In this document: piece after piece, positions 14,502 through 17,567 of the stretch | Position numbering within the stretch: the stretch's first letter is position 1 | Layout of the letters: each line of letters opens with the position of its first letter | Source: Solirubrobacter ginsenosidimutans | Lineage (GTDB): Bacteria > Actinomycetota > Thermoleophilia > Solirubrobacterales > Solirubrobacteraceae | Length of the DNA stretch: 17,567 nucleotides | Reading direction: 5' to 3' | Assembly: GCF_027587205.1 (NCBI RefSeq) | Contig: NZ_JAPDOD010000092.1 | Location: 1 to 17,567, forward strand | Translations under genes and position numbers: made by a program | Notes under the pieces: model-generated | The model's input: the letters and a program-made list of their open reading frames with translations, nothing else | The model's database searches: none | What the model was told of the DNA's origin: nothing

Positions 14502-15452
14502 CTAAGCGGGCTGCGCGCCCATGAGCGCAGCGGTGCCGGCGGTTTCCAGCGTGCGCCGCAGGCCGTCACGCAGTTCCACGGTCGGTTCCCAGCCGAGCAG
14601 CTCGCGTGCGAGTGAGATGTCCGGCTGACGGACTTGCGGATCGTCGGTGGGCAGCGCCTCGAAGACGATCTCCGAGCGCGACCCGGTGACGTCGATCACG
14701 GCCTGCGCCAGTTCAAGCAGCGTGAACTCGTTCGGGTTGCCGATGTTGACCGGCTGATGGATCCCCGACTCGGCGAGGCGGATGATCCCGTCGATCAGAT
14801 CGCTGACGTAACAGAACGAGCGGGTCTGCGAACCGGTGCCGAAGACGGTGATCGGCCGGTCCTGCAGCGCCTGGCGCATGAAGGTCGGGATCGCGCGGCC
14901 GTCATGCGGTCGCATCCGGGGCCCGTAGGTGTTGAAGATCCGCACGATCGCGGTGTCTACGCCCTGCTGCCGGTGGTAGGCCATCGTCAGCGCCTCCGCG
15001 TACCGCTTGGCCTCGTCGTAGACGCCGCGCGGCCCGATCGGGTTCACGTGGCCCCAATATGACTCGGGCTGCGGATGGACCTGCGGGTCGCCGTAGACCT
15101 CGCTGGTGCTGGCGGTCAGGAAGCGCGCGCGGTGCAGCTTGGCCAGGCCCAGCGCATGATGGGTCCCGTAGGAGCCGACCTTGAGCGTGTGCAGCGGCAG
15201 CCGCAGGTAGTCGATCGGCGACGCGGGCGACGCGAAGTGAAAGACGAAGTCGACCGCCTCGTCGACGAAGAACGGCTGCGTGACGTCCTTGTGCACGAAG
15301 ACGAAGTCCGCCCCGCGCAGGTGATGGATATTGGCCAGCGACCCGGTATCGAAGTTGTCGACGCAGATCACACGGTGACCGCGCGCCAACAGCGCATCGC
15401 ACAGATGCGAGCCGAGAAAACCGCTGCCACCGGTGACTAGGCAGGTGGCCAT
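14502..15452 (-). CDS. UDP-glucuronate decarboxylase-type extended SDR (UXS-like)
   Basis: A 316-residue extended short-chain dehydrogenase. The NAD motif is [16 protein letters not shown] (7-22), and the catalytic pair is Y145 and K149 in [13 protein letters not shown] with ST at 115-116. UXS-like signatures are [20 protein letters not shown] (72-91), [20 protein letters not shown] (115-134), [24 protein letters not shown] and [21 protein letters not shown] converts UDP-glucuronate to UDP-xylose; a dTDP-glucose 4,6-dehydratase-like activity is the alternative. ATG 15452 gives the standard N-terminus. It probably supplies a nucleotide sugar, such as UDP-xylose, to the glycosylphosphotransferase and glycosyltransferases. 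A small Cys-rich protein gene ends 24 bases upstream on the same strand. Confidence 0.9.
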   Translation of the reverse strand: MATCLVTGGSGFLGSHLCDALLARGHRVICVDNFDTGSLANIHHLRGADFVFVHKDVTQPFFVDEAVDFVFHFASPASPIDYLRLPLHTLKVGSYGTHHALGLAKLHRARFLTASTSEVYGDPQVHPQPESYWGHVNPIGPRGVYDEAKRYAEALTMAYHRQQGVDTAIVRIFNTYGPRMRPHDGRAIPTFMRQALQDRPITVFGTGSQTRSFCYVSDLIDGIIRLAESGIHQPVNIGNPNEFTLLELAQAVIDVTGSRSEIVFEALPTDDPQVRQPDISLARELLGWEPTVELRDGLRRTLETAGTAALMGAQPA

Positions 15453-15462
15453 GTGCGCGGCA

Positions 15463-15482
15463 GGATAGCCAGACGGCTATCC
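15463..15482. other. Perfect hairpin-forming inverted repeat at the end of the small gene
   Basis: GGATAGCC (15463-15470) and GGCTATCC (15475-15482) pair perfectly around AGAC. The stem contains the TAG stop of the small Cys-rich gene and lies 10 bases upstream of the decarboxylase start. No T-run follows on either strand. It may be a weak terminator, an RNA processing site or a regulator site controlling the downstream gene. Confidence 0.6.
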
Positions 15483-15653
15483 GCGGGCCGCCTTAAGCAC
15501 CTTCTTCGTAACGTGCACGTGCAGCACGAACGTCCCATTCGGGCGCTTCTCCGCGAGTCCTGCCACGTAGAGACGCTTGCACACGACGGGACATTTCTTG
15601 CACCGCGGGCGGCTCTTGCAACAGCGTTTCTTGGGCTTGACGACTTTGGGCAC
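15477..15653 (-). CDS. Small basic Cys-rich protein, possible zinc-binding
   Basis: A 58-residue open frame starting GTG 15653 and ending TAG 15477-15479. It begins VPKVVKPKKRCCKSRPRCKK and continues CPVVCKRLYVAGLAEKRPNG to a LHVHVTKKVLKAARG end. Cysteines are C11, C12, C18, C21 and C25, a CC-x5-CxxC-x3-C cluster that suits a zinc or iron-sulfur knuckle. About a third of residues are Lys or Arg, suggesting nucleic-acid or ribosome contact. The C-terminal half looks like a short beta strand and helix. No shadow explanation fits: no other gene covers this stretch, which otherwise would be a 200-base gap. I recall similar small unnamed actinobacterial proteins but cannot name a family. It is divergent from the ferritin gene with 29 bp between starts and heads the decarboxylase gene strand. 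Confidence 0.7.
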   Translation of the reverse strand: MPKVVKPKKRCCKSRPRCKKCPVVCKRLYVAGLAEKRPNGTFVLHVHVTKKVLKAARG

Positions 15654-15667
15654 CCTAAGAAGCGGTA

Positions 15668-15673
15668 TAGCAT
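15668..15673 (+). promoter_or_regulatory. Candidate -10 element TAGCAT for the ferritin gene
   Basis: TAGCAT ends nine bases before ATG 15683, and a weak -35 (TTTGGG, 15645-15650) lies 17 bases upstream. No Shine-Dalgarno is present. On the other strand TATACC (15664-15669) could be the -10 of the divergent small gene, so the two promoters would overlap. Confidence 0.45.
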
Positions 15674-15682
15674 CACGGCCCT

Positions 15683-16210
15683 ATGGCCGCAGACGCCTTC
15701 GTCACATTGCTGAATGAGCAGATCGCCCACGAGTACGCCGCGCACCAGCAGTACGTCGCGTGTGCCGTGTACTACGACGCCGAGACGCTCCCGCAACTCG
15801 CGCGCTTCTTCTACGCGCAGGCACTCGAGGAGCGCGACCACGCGATGATGATGGTCCAGTACCTCATCGACGCCGACGCGGACGTCGTCATCCCCGGCGT
15901 CGCGGCGCCCAAGGTGGCGTTCCAGGACATCGTCGAACCGGTGGCGCTCGCGCTCGACCAGGAGAAGCGGGTGACGGCGCAGATCAACGCGCTCGCCGGC
16001 TGCGCCCGCGCCGAGGCCGACTACACCTCCGAGCAGTTCATGCAGTGGTTCATCAAGGAGCAGGTCGAGGAGGTCGCGACCATGTCCGACCTGCTGCGCG
16101 TCGTCGAGCGCTCGCGCGACGACGTCATGGAGGTCGAGAACTACATGGCGCGCGAGCAGTCGGGCAGCGAGAGCACCGACCCGACCGCACCGAAGCCCGC
16201 CGGCGCTTGA
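15683..16210 (+). CDS. bfrB: Bacterial ferritin, BfrB-type iron-storage protein
   Basis: A 175-residue non-haem ferritin that oxidises Fe(II) and stores it in a 24-subunit shell. It follows Mycobacterium tuberculosis BfrB closely: NEQIAHEYAAHQQYVACAVY, YDAETLPQLARFFYAQALEE, RDHAMMMVQYLIDAD, and QFMQWFIKEQVEEVA. The ferroxidase ligands are present: E17, E50, H53, E94, Q127 and E130. A short polar tail (residues 158-175) is like the extended BfrB C-terminus. ATG 15683 has no Shine-Dalgarno but has a -10-like TAGCAT nine bases upstream, suggesting a leaderless mRNA. The stop overlaps the TTG start of tenA, so the two are probably co-transcribed. No iron-box (IdeR) site is obvious in the 29-bp gap. 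Confidence 0.95.
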   Translation: MAADAFVTLLNEQIAHEYAAHQQYVACAVYYDAETLPQLARFFYAQALEERDHAMMMVQYLIDADADVVIPGVAAPKVAFQDIVEPVALALDQEKRVTAQINALAGCARAEADYTSEQFMQWFIKEQVEEVATMSDLLRVVERSRDDVMEVENYMAREQSGSESTDPTAPKPAGA

Positions 16211-16860
16211 CCTCGGTCTCCTCGGCGCTGCGGGCCGCCGCGGCGCCGGTGTGGGACGCGTCGCTCGCGCACCCCTTCGTCCGCGGGCTCGGCGACGGGA
16301 CGCTGGACGAGACCGCGTTCCGCTCCTACATCCGTCAGGACTACCGGTTCCTGATCGACTACGCGCGCCTGCTGTCACTGGGCGCCGCGCGAGCCCCGCG
16401 GGTGGAGTGGATGCGGCGCTTCGCGGGGCTGGCGTCCTCGGTGCTGGAGATCGAGCTGTCGCTGCACCGGGCGTTCGCGGGACGCTGGGGCGTGTCGATC
16501 GCGGAACTCGAGTCCGAGCGCGCGGCTCCGGCCACCGCCGCGTACGCCGACTTCCTGCTGCGCGTCGCGTCGTTGGGCGACTTCGCCGAGCTCTGCGCGG
16601 CGGTCGCACCGTGCATGTGGGGCTACGCGGAGATCGGCGTCGCCCTGGCCGCATCCGCGACCTCGGACCGCTACGCCGAATGGATCGACATGTACGCGAG
16701 CGCCGAGTTCGGCGAGCTGGCCGCGTGGTCGCGCTCGCTGCTGGACGAGGTCGACGGCGACGTGGAGCGCATGACCGAGGCGTTCGTCACGTCTTCCGAG
16801 CACGAGCTCAGGTTCTGGGACGCCGCCGCAGCACCCGCCCCTCGCCCCGCCGCAGGGTGA
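16207..16860 (+). CDS. tenA: TenA-family aminopyrimidine aminohydrolase (thiaminase II)
   Basis: A 217-residue all-helical TenA/HemeO-like protein. Residues aligning with the Bacillus subtilis TenA active site are all present: D45 (IRQDYRFLIDYARLL), Y113, C136 (APCMWGYAEIG), Y163 (IDMYASAEFGEL) and E200 (SSEHELRFWD). TenA hydrolyses aminomethyl-pyrimidine breakdown products so the pyrimidine can be reused for thiamine. TTG 16207 is the chosen start: it overlaps the ferritin stop as TTGA and gives the usual N-terminus LRAAAAPVWDASLAHPFVRG; no ATG or GTG is available nearby. The Ala/Pro-rich last 12 residues lie over the opposing selB gene (53-base overlap). No TPP riboswitch is visible, and pairing with ferritin is unusual. 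Confidence 0.92.
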   Translation: MTSVSSALRAAAAPVWDASLAHPFVRGLGDGTLDETAFRSYIRQDYRFLIDYARLLSLGAARAPRVEWMRRFAGLASSVLEIELSLHRAFAGRWGVSIAELESERAAPATAAYADFLLRVASLGDFAELCAAVAPCMWGYAEIGVALAASATSDRYAEWIDMYASAEFGELAAWSRSLLDEVDGDVERMTEAFVTSSEHELRFWDAAAAPAPRPAAG

Positions 16861-17567
16861 CCTTCGTCGCGTCGAAGTGCTCGAGATAGGCCTGCGCGTA
16901 CTTGCGTGAGGTATTGAGCGCGTCGCGGAGCTGGGCGAGCGTGATCTGGCCGTCGCGTTCGATGATCTCGACCACGAGGTCGTGGACCTCGTCGAGCGCG
17001 TCGGGGTGGACGTGCATCGACGGGCCGAGGCGGATCGCGCGGCCGTGCTCGCGCAGCGCGGCGAGCAGTTCCGGGTCCTCGTCGAGCGGGGGTTCGTGGC
17101 CGGCCTGGACGAGGCGGGCTTCGAGCTCGAGCGCGCGAGGGTCCAGCGGCGCGCGCTCGGGTCTTGGCGCCGGGCGAGCCGGAGCGGCCTCGGGTTCGGG
17201 CTCCCCGCGCTCGAGGCGGGTGAGCCGGGCGAGCAGGTCGCGGCTCGGCCCGTGCCGGCGCGGGTCGGGGTCGAGCACCACGCCGCCGCCGAGCGTGTCG
17301 GGTGGAGCCAGGCTGCGGATGACGAGACGGTCGCCGCCCGCGGGCACGATCGGCTCCTCGAGGCGCAGTTGGAAGAACCGCCCGCCGAGCTCTACGAGCC
17401 GCGCCGCCGACTCCCGCGTCCCGTGATGGACCCCGACCCGCGCGCCGCTTTCGGGCCGCGAGTCGGGGGTCGCCCACGTGAGCGCGACGTCCACGCGGAA
17501 CGTTGCGCGGAGTGGAGCCGGCGCCGCGGGGCGCGCGCCCGCCGCGCCGCCGCCGCCCGCCGCGCCA
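16808..17567 (-). CDS. selB: Selenocysteine-specific elongation factor SelB, C-terminal part
   Basis: The gene continues past the right edge, so only about 252 C-terminal residues are here and the GTPase domain is missing from view. The fragment opens with a Gly/Ala/Pro linker, then the beta-barrel domain: VGVHHGTRESAARLVELGGR, FFQLRLEEPIVPAGGDRLVI, and APPDTLGGGVVLDPDPRRHG. Winged-helix repeats follow, ending in IIERDGQITLAQLRDALNTS, RKYAQAYLEHFDATKVTLRR and GEGRVLR, the SelB wing that binds the SECIS RNA hairpin. It delivers selenocysteyl-tRNA to UGA codons. A glutamate/proline-rich linker (about RLERGEPEPEAAPARPAPRP) precedes the winged helices. Its 3' end overlaps tenA by 53 bases. selA or tRNA-Sec genes, often adjacent, would lie off-window. 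Confidence 0.95.
   Translation of the reverse strand, partial: GAAGGGGAAGARPAAPAPLRATFRVDVALTWATPDSRPESGARVGVHHGTRESAARLVELGGRFFQLRLEEPIVPAGGDRLVIRSLAPPDTLGGGVVLDPDPRRHGPSRDLLARLTRLERGEPEPEAAPARPAPRPERAPLDPRALELEARLVQAGHEPPLDEDPELLAALREHGRAIRLGPSMHVHPDALDEVHDLVVEIIERDGQITLAQLRDALNTSRKYAQAYLEHFDATKVTLRRGEGRVLRRRPRT

Noticed and set aside
15453..15713. Plus-strand 86-codon frame in the gap before ferritin
   Set aside because: It ends inside the ferritin gene and has no motif. The minus-strand Cys/Lys-rich frame explains the same DNA better.
15437..16654. Minus-strand 405-codon frame opposite ferritin and tenA
   Set aside because: It is antisense to two genes with intact catalytic residues, and its product is low-complexity.

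Overview
This window is a GC-rich bacterial chromosome segment, apparently from a high-GC actinobacterium. The gene content (a mycobacterial BfrB-type ferritin, SelB, TenA, DUF4173 linked to a two-component system, many glycosyltransferases) and the codon bias (almost all third positions G or C) suggest the Thermoleophilia/Solirubrobacterales. That placement is my inference and rests on no marker gene. I see no rRNA, tRNA, CRISPR array, transposase, phage gene or replication origin. Genes are packed tightly: no gap between genes exceeds about 90 bases, and many genes overlap.

Layout: (1) 2-5956, plus strand: a surface-polysaccharide block. It holds a 5'-truncated DUF707-like putative glycosyltransferase, two GT4 glycosyltransferases joined by ATGA overlaps, a secreted and membrane-anchored protein with a Gly/Ser linker, and an O-antigen ligase/Wzy-type membrane protein fused to a C-terminal TPR-like region. 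(2) 5930-7269: two divergent SAM-dependent methyltransferases whose start codons are 20 bp apart. (3) 7178-10460, minus strand: a translationally coupled set of OmpR-type response regulator, histidine kinase and DUF4173 membrane protein. The N-terminal tail of the last is encoded by a two-unit palindromic repeat element. (4) 10526-12914: a TetR regulator divergent from a QorB-like NmrA/SDR oxidoreductase with a candidate operator between them, then a metallo-beta-lactamase-fold hydrolase. (5) 12911-15653, minus strand: a second polysaccharide module with a small Cys/Lys-rich protein, a UDP-glucuronate decarboxylase-type SDR, and a polyprenyl-phosphate glycosylphosphotransferase that would start repeat-unit assembly. 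(6) 15683-16860, plus strand: ferritin and TenA, overlapping. (7) 16808 to the right edge, minus strand: the C-terminal part of SelB, so the organism probably makes selenoproteins.

How the parts fit: regions 1 and 5 together give sugar-nucleotide supply (UXS), priming (glycosylphosphotransferase), chain extension (GT4 enzymes) and polymerisation or ligation (Wzy/WaaL). They are probably one pathway split across two loci. The least ordinary features are the in-frame palindromic repeat inside the DUF4173 gene, the unlisted 58-residue Cys-rich protein gene opposite the ferritin gene, the repeated placement of -10-like hexamers 7-9 nt before start codons (suggesting leaderless mRNAs), and the long antisense overlaps between convergent genes. 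No strong intrinsic terminator (stem followed by a T-run) was found anywhere.
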